From Altererythrobacter sp. (GTDB lineage Bacteria; Pseudomonadota; Alphaproteobacteria; Sphingomonadales; Sphingomonadaceae), in contig JALRKY010000080.1 of NCBI GenBank assembly GCA_023260985.1, forward strand, positions 25,976 through 89,975: a stretch of 64,000 nt of DNA, written 5' to 3'. Below, in pieces: positions 1 through 9,464 of the stretch. Within the stretch, counting starts at the first letter, position 1. Every line of letters starts with the position of its first letter. A program made the translations under genes and the position numbers. The notes under the pieces were generated by a model that searched no databases, was not told the DNA's origin, and saw only the letters and a program-made list of their open reading frames with translations.

Positions 1-660
1 CATCACATGCACCACATCGGGCTTCACGTAATCGAGCAGGCGCTGGTAGTGCGTGATCAGCAGCACGCCCTTGTCGGGGCGACGCATGATCGCGTTGATG
101 CCTTCGCCCACGATCCGCAGCGCATCGATATCGAGCCCGCTGTCGGTTTCGTCGAGCACGGCGAATTTCGGGTCGAGGATGCCCATCTGGACCATTTCGG
201 CGCGCTTCTTCTCGCCGCCCGAAAAGCCGACGTTCACATTGCGCTTGAGCATGTCCATGTCGAGCCGCAGCAGACCGGCCTTTTCCTTGGCCAGCTTGAG
301 GAATTCGCCACCTGAAAGGGGCTCTTCGCCGCGCGCTTTGCGCTGGGCGTTGAGCGATTCGCGCAGGAACTGGACATTGGACACGCCGGGGATCTCGACC
401 GGATATTGGAAGCCGAGGAACAGGCCTGCGGCGGCGCGTTCGTAAGGTTCGAGTTCGAGCAGGTCCTCGCCCGCGAATTCGACCGAACCCTCGGTCACTT
501 CATACCCGGGCCGGCCGCCCAGCACATAGGCCAGCGTGGACTTGCCCGCGCCATTGGGGCCCATGATCGCGTGCACCTCGCCAGCGTTCACGGTGAGTGA
601 GAGGCCCTTAAGGATTTGCTTGCCGTCAATCTCGGCGTGGAGGTTATCGATCTTCAGCAT
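1..660 (-). CDS. sufC: SufC, Fe-S cluster assembly ATPase (3' end outside window)
   Basis: ATPase subunit of the cytoplasmic SufBCD scaffold that builds Fe-S clusters. About 220 residues are visible, from ATG at 660 to the left edge, of a family length near 250. Walker A (GPNGAGKST, about residues 34-42), the ABC signature LSGGE and Walker B followed by DETDSGLD can be read on the minus strand. The start overlaps the end of the DUF559 gene by 17 bases, so it is translationally coupled and last of the suf genes seen here; sufD and sufS would be expected to follow outside the window. Confidence 0.95.
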   Translation of the reverse strand, partial: MLKIDNLHAEIDGKQILKGLSLTVNAGEVHAIMGPNGAGKSTLAYVLGGRPGYEVTEGSVEFAGEDLLELEPYERAAAGLFLGFQYPVEIPGVSNVQFLRESLNAQRKARGEEPLSGGEFLKLAKEKAGLLRLDMDMLKRNVNVGFSGGEKKRAEMVQMGILDPKFAVLDETDSGLDIDALRIVGEGINAIMRRPDKGVLLITHYQRLLDYVKPDVVHVM

Positions 661-1177
661 TTCGTGTCCTGCTTGCGCTAGAGCGCGGTCTGGGCGCGCT
701 GTCGCGTTGGTGCTTGCGACGGGCCTCGCCCTTGTCGGCGATGCGCATGCGCATCCCGACGGTGATCCGCTGGAGCACTGCGTCCATGTTCTCGAGAATG
801 TCCTGCGCCTTGATTCGCATCACGCGAATGCCAACCGCTTCGAGGCTCTTGTCGCGGCGCTTGGCGATGGCCTCGTTCGCGCCTTCCTCGTCGATCGCGA
901 TGGCCATGCCAAGGTTGTGGCAACCGAAATCGACAATGGCCGAACCGATTACCGCATGGCGGGTGAATTTGTAGCGCCCCATGTCGGCCTTGGCGAAGCG
1001 CGCCGCCAGCGCCTTGTGCGCCTCGGAGGAATGGCGGCGCATCTCGCGCGCCTGCTCGTGCAGCGCATCGAGCCGCTTCTCCGAGATTTCCCAGCCACGG
1101 CCCTTTTTCTTGAGCGCGGGGGAAGTGTCGTCCTGCTCGGACGCAGGCTTGATCTGAAGTGTTTTGCGGTCGGTCAT
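644..1177 (-). CDS. DUF559 domain protein within the suf operon
   Basis: A 177-residue protein whose residues from about 45 to 150 follow the DUF559 layout: an Arg-rich REMRR helix, an IVDFGCHN strand, an AIDEEG strand where the family usually has VEVDG, and a final GIRVMRIKAQDIL helix. DUF559 has a Vsr/restriction-endonuclease-like fold, so a nuclease or nucleic-acid role is possible but unproven. The start ATG at 1177 shares a base with the upstream stop (TAATG), and the end overlaps sufC by 17 bases. The N-terminus is lysine-rich and polar, and the C-terminal 20 residues are Arg/Ser-rich. Its role in Fe-S assembly is unknown. Confidence 0.8.
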   Translation of the reverse strand: MTDRKTLQIKPASEQDDTSPALKKKGRGWEISEKRLDALHEQAREMRRHSSEAHKALAARFAKADMGRYKFTRHAVIGSAIVDFGCHNLGMAIAIDEEGANEAIAKRRDKSLEAVGIRVMRIKAQDILENMDAVLQRITVGMRMRIADKGEARRKHQRDSAPRPRSSASRTRNAEDR

Positions 1178-1421
1178 TAGACTTCGATGCTCATCAAAAG
1201 CGCCAGCATGACGACGAAGCCAGCGGACCCGGCGATGAGGCCGCGCAGCCTCCAATTCCCATCCGGATCGCGGAGAAACGATAGTCCGACAGTGCCGAGG
1301 GTCAACAAAGCCGTTAGCGGCAGCGTATAAGCGAAGTCTCGGTCAACGAGTGTAAGAACGGCGGCCACCAGTAAAGGCAGGGCAGCGACCAGTGGCAGCC
1401 ATGTAGCAATTGCCTTGCTCA

Positions 1422-1422
<1 letters not shown>
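1177..1422 (-). CDS. Small membrane protein in the suf operon
   Basis: An 81-residue very hydrophobic protein with three predicted membrane segments at about residues 6-24, 32-49 and 60-78. A short polar loop (RDPDGNWR) lies between the second and third. The ATG at 1422 overlaps the sufB stop as TGATG, and its own stop overlaps the next ATG, so it is read in one operon between sufB and the DUF559 gene. A GTG one codon upstream (1425) is an alternative start. I do not recognise a family; the position suggests a role linked to suf expression or simply an operon passenger. Confidence 0.75.
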
Positions 1423-2914
<1,492 letters not shown>

Positions 2915-2918
<4 letters not shown>

Positions 2919-3325
2919 ACCGCTACTCGCTGCGCCACGAGCTGCGTCAGCGGGATGCCCGCCAGCGCGCCGCGCAATGCCTGGTTGATCACCGGCCAGT
3001 GCGGCTTGACCGAACAGGCGTGATCGACCGCGCAATCCTGTCCTTCGACGCATTGAGTAAGCGCAATCGGCCCTTCTACCGCTTCGACGATATCGGCCAC
3101 AGTGATCGCGGCGGCCGGGCGTGCCAGCTGCAATCCGCCGCCCGCGCCGCGCACGCTGCGCAGCAGCCCGGCCTTGCCAAGGATGCTAACGAGCTTCTGC
3201 ACCGTCGGCAGCGGCAGGCCGGTCTCTTCTGCCAGCTCGGTCGCCGAAGTGCGTCCGCCGCCACAATGGCGCGCGGCCGCGCTCATCGTAACGACCGCAT
3301 AATCGGCAAGGTTTGACAGGCGCAT
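2915..3325 (-). CDS. Rrf2-family regulator of the suf operon
   Basis: A 136-residue Rrf2/IscR-type winged-helix repressor. The N-terminus [14 protein letters not shown] and the recognition helix [19 protein letters not shown] are typical. Three cysteines spaced C-x5-C-x5-C near residues 92-104 match the Fe-S-binding cluster of IscR/SufR-like members, so it probably senses cluster supply. An upstream in-frame ATG at 3340 exists, but 3325 gives the family N-terminus. Its stop overlaps the sufB start, and an inverted repeat lies just upstream, which points to autoregulation of the whole suf operon. Confidence 0.92.
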
Positions 3326-3338
3326 GGCACTCCAGCTC

Positions 3339-3363
3339 AAATCGGACTGATTCGTTCCGATTT
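3339..3363 (-). promoter_or_regulatory. Candidate Rrf2 operator upstream of suf operon
   Basis: A perfect 8-base inverted repeat, AAATCGGA (3339-3346) and TCCGATTT (3356-3363), with a 9-base spacer, lies 14 bases upstream of the regulator's ATG. On the minus strand a TTGAAA box (3393-3388) sits 17 bases before a weak -10 (TAACTA, 3370-3365), so the palindrome would cover the transcription start. The site and symmetry are seen; binding by the encoded Rrf2 protein is inferred. Confidence 0.5.
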
Positions 3364-3393
3364 CTAGTTAGGAGCGCAAATGCGAGGTTTCAA

Positions 3394-3656
3394 TGCGAAT
3401 CGCGCAGTTGCGAGCCGCTCTCAAACTAGCTCAGTCGCGCTCGGCGCCCAATTGTTCCGCCTCTTCGCATCGCTGCTCCGAGCCCTTCGGGTCGCAGGTT
3501 CCAACTAGCCGATTCAATGCCACGCGGATTGTATGTAAACGACAAGAATTGATTTGAATCACAAAATTCTTTGCCGTCAAATTGAAATATTTAACCAAAA
3601 TCGTCAGCTACTACGAAAGCTCGACAGCGCGCCGCGCGCTTGCCATAGGCGAAACG
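3394..3656. other. Intergenic region between suf operon and pyrD
   Basis: A divergent spacer. The left half is GC-rich and holds fragments that look like tRNA D- and T-arms but do not fold as a tRNA. The right part (about 3527-3600) is clearly AT-rich and probably carries the pyrD promoter; no convincing -35/-10 pair could be fixed. No gene was found. Confidence 0.4.
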
Positions 3657-4697
3657 ATGCTTTTCCGCCTCCTACGCCCCGCGCTTTTCTGCCTCGAATC
3701 AGAATGGGCCCACCGACTCGCGATCGAGGGCCTCAAATTTATGCCGCGGCGCCCGCCCGCGGCGCCGGGGACGCTCTCCATCGATGTGGCCGGGATCGTC
3801 TTTCCCAACCCGGTCGGCGTGGCCGCAGGGTTCGACAAGGATGCCGAAGTGCCCGACGCACTGCTCGGACTGGGCTTTGGTTTCGCCGAGGTCGGCTCGA
3901 TCACGCCCATCCCTCAATCGGGCAATCCCAAACCGCGCCTGTTCCGCCTTTCTGAGGACCGTGCGGTGATCAATCGCATGGGTTTCAACAATGGCGGCGG
4001 CGAAGCCGCGCTAGAACGACTGGCGCAGCGCAAGGGCCGACCGGGCGTGCTCGGCATCAATATCGGCGCGAATAAGGATTCGGCGGACCGGATCGGCGAT
4101 TACGCCATCATGACGCGGCTCATGGCACCGCACGCCAGCTATCTAGCGGTCAATATTTCAAGCCCCAACACGCCCGGGTTGCGCACACTGCAGGACGAAG
4201 CTGCGCTGACGGAGCTGCTGGACGCAGTATTGGCCGCGCGCGACGAAGCAATGCCCGAGGGCGCTCCACCTGTGTTCCTCAAGGTCGCCCCCGATCTCGA
4301 ACCCGCCGATATCGACGCCATCGCGCGGATAGCGCTCGAAAAGCGGCTGGGCGCGCTCATCGTATCAAACACCACCGTCTCGCGGCCCGCGCTCCGTTCC
4401 CGCCATGCGGGAGAGGTGGGCGGGCTTTCCGGCGCGCCGCTGCGCCTGCTTGCGCTCCAGCGCGTGCGCGATTTCCGCAAGGCGACCGGTGGTGCCATTC
4501 CGCTGGTTGGAGTGGGCGGGATCGCCAGCGCCGAAGACTCGTGGGAGCGGATCAAGGCTGGCGCGAGCCTAGTGCAGATCTACAGTGCGATGGTCTATGA
4601 AGGGCCGACCCTTGGCGCCAGGATAGTGCGCGGGCTGGAGCGGTTGATGCGCCGCGAAGGGTTCGCAAGCATTGCCGAAGCCATCGGAAGCGAATAA
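3657..4697 (+). CDS. pyrD: Quinone-dependent dihydroorotate dehydrogenase (class 2)
   Basis: Oxidises dihydroorotate to orotate at the inner membrane, passing electrons to quinone; step four of pyrimidine synthesis. The 346-residue length and the amphipathic N-terminal helix (FRLLRPALFCLESEWAHRLA) identify the class 2, membrane-associated type. FMN and active-site strings seen include NPVGVAAGFDK, INRMGFNNGG and NISSPNTPGLR, the last with the catalytic Ser, then VSNTT and VGVGGI near the C-terminus. An ATG at 3582 would add 25 residues without family support, so 3657 was chosen. The ggt gene follows after 10 bases. Confidence 0.95.
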   Translation: MLFRLLRPALFCLESEWAHRLAIEGLKFMPRRPPAAPGTLSIDVAGIVFPNPVGVAAGFDKDAEVPDALLGLGFGFAEVGSITPIPQSGNPKPRLFRLSEDRAVINRMGFNNGGGEAALERLAQRKGRPGVLGINIGANKDSADRIGDYAIMTRLMAPHASYLAVNISSPNTPGLRTLQDEAALTELLDAVLAARDEAMPEGAPPVFLKVAPDLEPADIDAIARIALEKRLGALIVSNTTVSRPALRSRHAGEVGGLSGAPLRLLALQRVRDFRKATGGAIPLVGVGGIASAEDSWERIKAGASLVQIYSAMVYEGPTLGARIVRGLERLMRREGFASIAEAIGSE

Positions 4698-4707
4698 TCC
4701 TCCGCGC

Positions 4708-6435
4708 ATGAATGCCAAGCCCATCGCGCGATTGATCGCCAGTCCGCTTCTTGTTGGCCTTGTCCTATCGGGCTGCGCCTCTACTGCCGCAATTGCCGAA
4801 AGCGGCCCGCCACACTCGGCCGAAAGCGCTGTAAGCGCGGCCGATCCGCGCGCGCAAGCTGCGGGCGAGGCGATGCTGGCGGCGGGCGGCAACGCCACCG
4901 ATGCTGCGATCGCAGTGATGCTGGCGCTGACCGTGGTCGAACCGCAAAGCTCGGGGATAGGTGGAGGCGGCTTCCTGGTACGCGGCGCGGCCGATGGCGA
5001 TGTCACGACCTATGACGGTCGAGAAAAGGCGCCGGCGGGAGCGAGCCCCGACTGGTTCCTGCGCGCCGACGGCTCGCTACCGAGCTTTGAGGAATCGGTC
5101 CAGAGCGGCCTCAGCGTAGGCGTGCCGGGGAACATCCGCATGGCAGCGATGGCGCATCACGAACACGGCAGGCTGCCCTGGGCCAAGCTGTTCGAACCGG
5201 CAATCGCCCTTGCAAGCGGCGGATTCCAGATCAACAACCGCCTCTACAATGCACTGAGTGCCAATCCCGAACATTCGGGATTCAGCCATGAGGCGCGGCA
5301 GCTCTACTTCGACGCCGACGGCAAGGTTTTGCCCGCTGGCAGCATGGTGAAGAACGAGGTCCTGGCGCAGGCGTTCGAGCGGATCGCGAGCGAAGGCCCC
5401 GACGCCTTCTACCTGTCCGACATGGGCAAGAAGCTCGTCGCCCAAGTGGCGCAAGCGACACCGCGCGAAGGCGCGATGACGATGAGCGACCTGACTGAGT
5501 ATGACGCGAAGCAGCGCGATGCGGTGTGCGGCAGCTACCGCAAGTATCGCGTCTGCAGCATGGGCCCACCCAGTTCAGGCGGTGTCGCCGTGTTGCAGAT
5601 TCTCGGCCAACTCGAACGCTTCGATCTTACGGCATTGGGCAAAGACAATCCGGTCACTTGGCACCTGTTCATCGAATCGCAGCGGCTCGCCTATGCCGAC
5701 CGCGAGCTATACATGGCCGACCCGGATTACATCGACGTGCCGGTCGCCGGGCTGATCGCCTCCGACTATGTGGCGACGCGCAGCGCACTGATCGACCCAG
5801 GCAAGCGCAACGACAATGTTGCCCCCGGAACCCCAGTCGGCGCAAAGCTGGCGCTGGTAGATGGAGACGAGCCCGAGGAGCATGGCACGTCACATTTCGC
5901 CGCGGTCGATAGTGAAGGCACGATGGTCAGCTACACTTCGACTATCGAAAGTTCGTTCGGTTCTGGCCTGATGGCAAACGGCTTCTACCTCAATAACGAA
6001 CTGACCGATTTCAGCCGTTCGCCCGAAGTAAAAGGTCGGGTCGTTGCCAATCGAGTCGAAGGTGGCAAGCGCCCGCGCAGCTCGATGTCCCCCACGGTCG
6101 TGTGGGATCCGCAGGGCCATCCCTTCATGGTTATAGGCGCAGCAGGTGGCCCAACGATCCCGGTGACAACCACTCGCGCGATTATCGGCGCGATCGATTT
6201 CGGCCTGTCTGCGCAGGAATCGCTCGCGCTTCCGTTCCTGATGGCTGTCGGCAACGCGCTGATGCTTGAACAGGGCACTTGGCTCGCATCGACCGCACCG
6301 CAGTTCGAAGCACTGGGGCACTCGCGGATCGTGCTTCGCGAGGCGCCGATCAAGGGCAATGCGATAGTGCGCGAAGGTGAGCAGTGGATGAGCGCGCGCG
6401 ACCCGCGAATCGAGACCGGGCTCGACGTGCCTTGA
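4708..6435 (+). CDS. ggt: Gamma-glutamyltransferase, lipoprotein form
   Basis: Hydrolyses glutathione and other gamma-glutamyl compounds outside the cytoplasm. The 575-residue precursor starts with a signal peptide ending in the lipobox LSGC (Cys about residue 24), so it should be lipid-anchored. The N-terminal large-subunit mark GGNATDAAIA and SSGIGGGGF are present. The autoprocessing nucleophile is Thr394 in EEHGTSHF, followed by the small subunit with STIESSFGSG and the SSMSPT oxyanion string. ATG at 4708 was chosen because it puts the signal peptide at the N-terminus; 4672 lies inside pyrD. Confidence 0.93.
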   Translation: MNAKPIARLIASPLLVGLVLSGCASTAAIAESGPPHSAESAVSAADPRAQAAGEAMLAAGGNATDAAIAVMLALTVVEPQSSGIGGGGFLVRGAADGDVTTYDGREKAPAGASPDWFLRADGSLPSFEESVQSGLSVGVPGNIRMAAMAHHEHGRLPWAKLFEPAIALASGGFQINNRLYNALSANPEHSGFSHEARQLYFDADGKVLPAGSMVKNEVLAQAFERIASEGPDAFYLSDMGKKLVAQVAQATPREGAMTMSDLTEYDAKQRDAVCGSYRKYRVCSMGPPSSGGVAVLQILGQLERFDLTALGKDNPVTWHLFIESQRLAYADRELYMADPDYIDVPVAGLIASDYVATRSALIDPGKRNDNVAPGTPVGAKLALVDGDEPEEHGTSHFAAVDSEGTMVSYTSTIESSFGSGLMANGFYLNNELTDFSRSPEVKGRVVANRVEGGKRPRSSMSPTVVWDPQGHPFMVIGAAGGPTIPVTTTRAIIGAIDFGLSAQESLALPFLMAVGNALMLEQGTWLASTAPQFEALGHSRIVLREAPIKGNAIVREGEQWMSARDPRIETGLDVP

Positions 6436-6514
6436 GCCGCACAGCCACTTGCCCATAAACGCGGCCGAGCTTAATCCCTTGCGATAAACAGAAAAACGGC
6501 GCGAGGAGCCTGGG

Positions 6515-8305
6515 GTGCTGCAAGACATCGATTCTGCCAAAAATCTGGTCGAACTCTTCCTGAGGCGCGCTGATGAGAAAGGCGATGCGCCCTTCCTCGG
6601 CAGCAAGCGGGGCGGCCAGTGGGTAACGCAGAGCTGGCGAGAAGCGGCTGAGCGGGTCTGCCTGCTGGCGGAGAGCCTGCGCAGCCTCGGGCTCAACCCC
6701 GGCGACCGTGTGGTGCTGGTCAGCGAGAACCGGCCCGAGTGGTGCATTGCCGATCTTGCAATCATGGCCGCAGGCTGCGTCACCGTGCCCGCCTACATCA
6801 CTAACACCACCCGCGATCACAGCCACATCCTCGACAATTCGGGCGCGCGCGCGGTGTTCGTTTCCGACGAGAAGCTGCTCGGGCCGCTTCATCCCGCGAT
6901 CCAGTCGACCGGGCTGGTCGAGCATGTCATCGGGATCGAGGACTTGCACCGGCACCAGTCGGGCAGCTTCGACTACCATTCCTGGGAACGAATGACGTCT
7001 GGAGACGCGCCGGCCGCGCGCAAGGCGGTGGAAGAGCAGCTTGCAGGCATCGGGCGCGAACAGACGGCCTGCATCATCTACACCAGCGGCACCGGCGGTG
7101 CACCGCGCGGCGTGCTGCAGCACCATGGCATGATCCTGTGCAATGTGGCGGGCGCAGCCGAAATCCTGATCGACGATTTCGGGATCAAGGACGATCGCTT
7201 TCTGTCGTTCCTCCCGCTCAGCCATGCCTATGAGCACACCGGCGGACAGTTCCTGCCGATCGGAGTGGGCGCGGAAATCTTCTATTCCGAAGGGTTGGAA
7301 AAGCTCGCCAGCAATATCGAGGAAACCCGCCCCACGATCATGGTGGTGGTGCCGCGCCTGTTCGAAGTGCTGCGCACGCGCATCATGAAACAGGTCGAGA
7401 AGCAGGGCAAGTTCGCCAACTACCTGATGGACCGCGCATTGATCATGAGCGAGGTGGGCTGCAAGCGGCTGCGCGACAGGCCGATGAACTTCATCCTCGA
7501 GAAGACGTTGCGCCCCAAGATTCGCGGGCGTTTCGGGGGGCGGATCAAGGCCATGGTAAGCGGCGGTGCACCGCTGAACCCCGAGGTCGGCACTTTCTTC
7601 GAAGCGATGGGCCTCACCATGCTTCAGGGCTATGGCCAGACCGAGGCCGGGCCGGTGATCAGCTGCAACCGCCCCGCGGCGGGCCTCAAGATGGACACTG
7701 TCGGCCCGCCGATGCGCGGCGTCGAAGTGCGGATCGCGGATGACGGCGAGATCCTCGTGCGCGGCGAACTGGTAATGCACGGTTACTGGCGCAACGATGC
7801 CGAAACCGCACGCACGATCGTCGACGGCTGGCTCCACACGGGCGACATCGGACATCTCGACGAAGTCGGGCGAATCGTCATAACCGACCGCAAGAAGGAC
7901 ATGATCGTCAACGACAAGGGCGACAATATCGCGCCGCAGAAGATTGAGGGCATGCTCACGCTGCAGCCCGAGATCGCGCAGGCGATGGTGAGCGGCGACA
8001 AGCGGCCCTACGTCGTGGGCCTAATCGTGCCTGATGCCGAATGGGCGGTCGACTGGGCCAAGGCCAATGACGAAAAGTTCGACATGAAGGCATTGCAGGA
8101 CTTGCCCGCTTTCAAGACTGCGGTCCGCGCCGCGATCGACCGGGTCAACCAGGATCTCTCAGTGATCGAAAAAGTGCGCGGCTTTGCCTTCGCGGACGAG
8201 GCATTCTCGATCGAGAACGAAGAAATGACGCCGAGCATGAAGATCCGCCGGCACAAGATCCGCGAGCGCTACCAGGATCGGATCGATGGGCTCTATCGAA
8301 GCTAG
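6515..8305 (+). CDS. Long-chain acyl-CoA synthetase (AMP-binding)
   Basis: Activates fatty acids to acyl-CoA through an acyl-adenylate; 596 residues. The ATP-binding P-loop IYTSGTGGAPRGV, the A5 motif GYGQTEAGPV, and the late TGDIGHLDEVGR and ITDRKKDMIVNDKGDNIAP segments are typical of FACL/FadD15-type ligases, which are cytoplasmic or membrane-associated. The usual Lys of TSGTTGxPKG is Arg here (PRG). A GTG start at 6515 is preceded by a GCGAGGAGC ribosome site. It lies alone between ggt and a small lipoprotein gene that begins five bases after its stop. Confidence 0.92.
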   Translation: MLQDIDSAKNLVELFLRRADEKGDAPFLGSKRGGQWVTQSWREAAERVCLLAESLRSLGLNPGDRVVLVSENRPEWCIADLAIMAAGCVTVPAYITNTTRDHSHILDNSGARAVFVSDEKLLGPLHPAIQSTGLVEHVIGIEDLHRHQSGSFDYHSWERMTSGDAPAARKAVEEQLAGIGREQTACIIYTSGTGGAPRGVLQHHGMILCNVAGAAEILIDDFGIKDDRFLSFLPLSHAYEHTGGQFLPIGVGAEIFYSEGLEKLASNIEETRPTIMVVVPRLFEVLRTRIMKQVEKQGKFANYLMDRALIMSEVGCKRLRDRPMNFILEKTLRPKIRGRFGGRIKAMVSGGAPLNPEVGTFFEAMGLTMLQGYGQTEAGPVISCNRPAAGLKMDTVGPPMRGVEVRIADDGEILVRGELVMHGYWRNDAETARTIVDGWLHTGDIGHLDEVGRIVITDRKKDMIVNDKGDNIAPQKIEGMLTLQPEIAQAMVSGDKRPYVVGLIVPDAEWAVDWAKANDEKFDMKALQDLPAFKTAVRAAIDRVNQDLSVIEKVRGFAFADEAFSIENEEMTPSMKIRRHKIRERYQDRIDGLYRS

Positions 8306-8309
8306 GTGA

Positions 8310-8786
8310 TTGAGTGCGCTTCTCCTTGCTTTGGCCGCCTTGAGCGGCTGCACCATGGCCCTCGCGAACGGCCAAGCTGTGGCGGGCGGTTTTGAGCCGG
8401 GGCACTACCTCCCCGAACTCTCGATCCAGAATGACGGCTCCGGACATGCCCTGATCCAGCTCGAGAACCTGGAATCCGGAACAAAGCACCTCTATTACGT
8501 TGCTCGTTCGTCATCGGCGGAAATCAGGTTCGTACCGGTCGGTCGCTATAGCTTGAGTTTTGCCATGGACGGCAGGCTGGCAGCCGATTGCGTGACGCTG
8601 GTGTCTGCCAAGATGGTAGTCAGGTTCGAGGAACCGTTCGAGTTCACTGTCGAAGAAAAATACGTCCAGACTGCGAACGAATTCTATACCGACATCGTCG
8701 TGATGAATCAGTGGGCGACCCTGTTTGGCGTCGAAGATGGCAACGGTCCTTCCGATGCGATAACTATTGAAGATTTCAATCGTTAA
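8310..8786 (+). CDS. Hypothetical small lipoprotein
   Basis: A 158-residue protein beginning with a short hydrophobic stretch that ends in a lipobox-like LSGC (Cys about residue 14), then a predicted beta-rich domain with no family I recognise. The only upstream start in this frame is TTG at 8310, directly after a TGA in the same frame; this gives a signal peptide without the usual basic N-region, so the true start or export is uncertain. It is five bases behind the acyl-CoA ligase and convergent with the next gene. Confidence 0.55.
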   Translation: MSALLLALAALSGCTMALANGQAVAGGFEPGHYLPELSIQNDGSGHALIQLENLESGTKHLYYVARSSSAEIRFVPVGRYSLSFAMDGRLAADCVTLVSAKMVVRFEEPFEFTVEEKYVQTANEFYTDIVVMNQWATLFGVEDGNGPSDAITIEDFNR

Positions 8787-8824
8787 GGGCTGGGCCTCGC
8801 GTACCTGCGTGCTGTGGCACGAGG

Positions 8825-8844
8825 GATCGCGGTATCCTGCGATC
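8825..8844. terminator. Hairpin between convergent genes
   Basis: GATCGC (8825-8830) pairs with GCGATC (8839-8844) around an 8-base loop in the 82-base gap between two convergent genes. There is no T-run on either strand, so it may be a Rho-assisted end or only a stable hairpin. Confidence 0.25.
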
Positions 8845-8868
8845 GCCTGACTGATACTTGCGAGCGGT

Positions 8869-9399
8869 TCAGGCCGCCTCGGCTGCTTCGATATATTCCG
8901 GGTAGAAGCTCGGTTCGCGGTCAGACCAACCGGGCGCGGTCGCGGCGGCCTCGCTGAGGCTCTGCAGGAGCATCTTTCGTTGTTCGGGGTGGATCTGCGG
9001 CAAGGCGGCGGCGGCGCAGAAGCCGCTTGGCAGCCAAGGACGCACATCGGCGCCAAGCAGGCGTTCGTAGAGGAAGCGAAAGGCCGAAAAGCTGACGATC
9101 CGTTCCTGCGAAAGATCGAAAGCGGCAACGCGTACCAGCTTGCCGATGAAGCCTTCGACCTGCGCGATCGTGGCATCGTGCGGGATGGTGGCGCGAAGCG
9201 CCTTCAACTCCTGGTAGGCGACATACTGGCTACGGATCGCGGCGTTTTCGCCTTCGCTGCGCGCCCACAGCTTGAAGGCGTCCTGCCGTCCCAGCCCGAT
9301 GTCGAGGCTGCGCTTGATGTAACGCTGTTCCGCGGCCGAGAAGCTCGCGAATTCGCGCATCTCGTTGATCGTCATCGATGCGGTGCCGGCAATAGCCAT
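8869..9399 (-). CDS. Hypothetical protein, unrecognised family
   Basis: A 176-residue soluble protein of unknown function, rich in predicted helices, with no signal peptide. ATG at 9399 is preceded by a good GGGAG ribosome site 9 bases upstream, so it was preferred over the in-frame ATG at 9420. The middle contains AAIRSQYVAYQELKALRATI and the C-terminus is acidic and Ala-rich. A sequence close to a CtrA box lies 44-58 bases upstream, which would suggest cell-cycle or motility control, but this rests on one site. It is transcribed away from thiSG with a 65-base gap. Confidence 0.6.
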   Translation of the reverse strand: MAIAGTASMTINEMREFASFSAAEQRYIKRSLDIGLGRQDAFKLWARSEGENAAIRSQYVAYQELKALRATIPHDATIAQVEGFIGKLVRVAAFDLSQERIVSFSAFRFLYERLLGADVRPWLPSGFCAAAALPQIHPEQRKMLLQSLSEAAATAPGWSDREPSFYPEYIEAAEAA

Positions 9400-9442
9400 G
9401 GCGGATGCTCCCTGTTTCAAGGAGCAGGTTCGCGCAATGTGG

Positions 9443-9457
9443 TTAATTTAGCGTTAG
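9443..9457. promoter_or_regulatory. Possible CtrA box
   Basis: TTAA-N7-TTAG, one base from the alphaproteobacterial CtrA consensus TTAA-N7-TTAA. It lies in the promoter region of the minus-strand gene ending at 8869. Such matches also arise by chance. Confidence 0.3.
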
Positions 9458-9464
9458 CTATCGA

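Noticed and set aside
3421-3512. Possible tRNA gene before pyrD (TAGCTCAG-like and GGTTCCAAC-like pieces)
   Set aside because: The supposed acceptor ends do not pair, the D-loop lacks the GG pair and the T-loop has C where a purine is needed. It does not fold as a cloverleaf.
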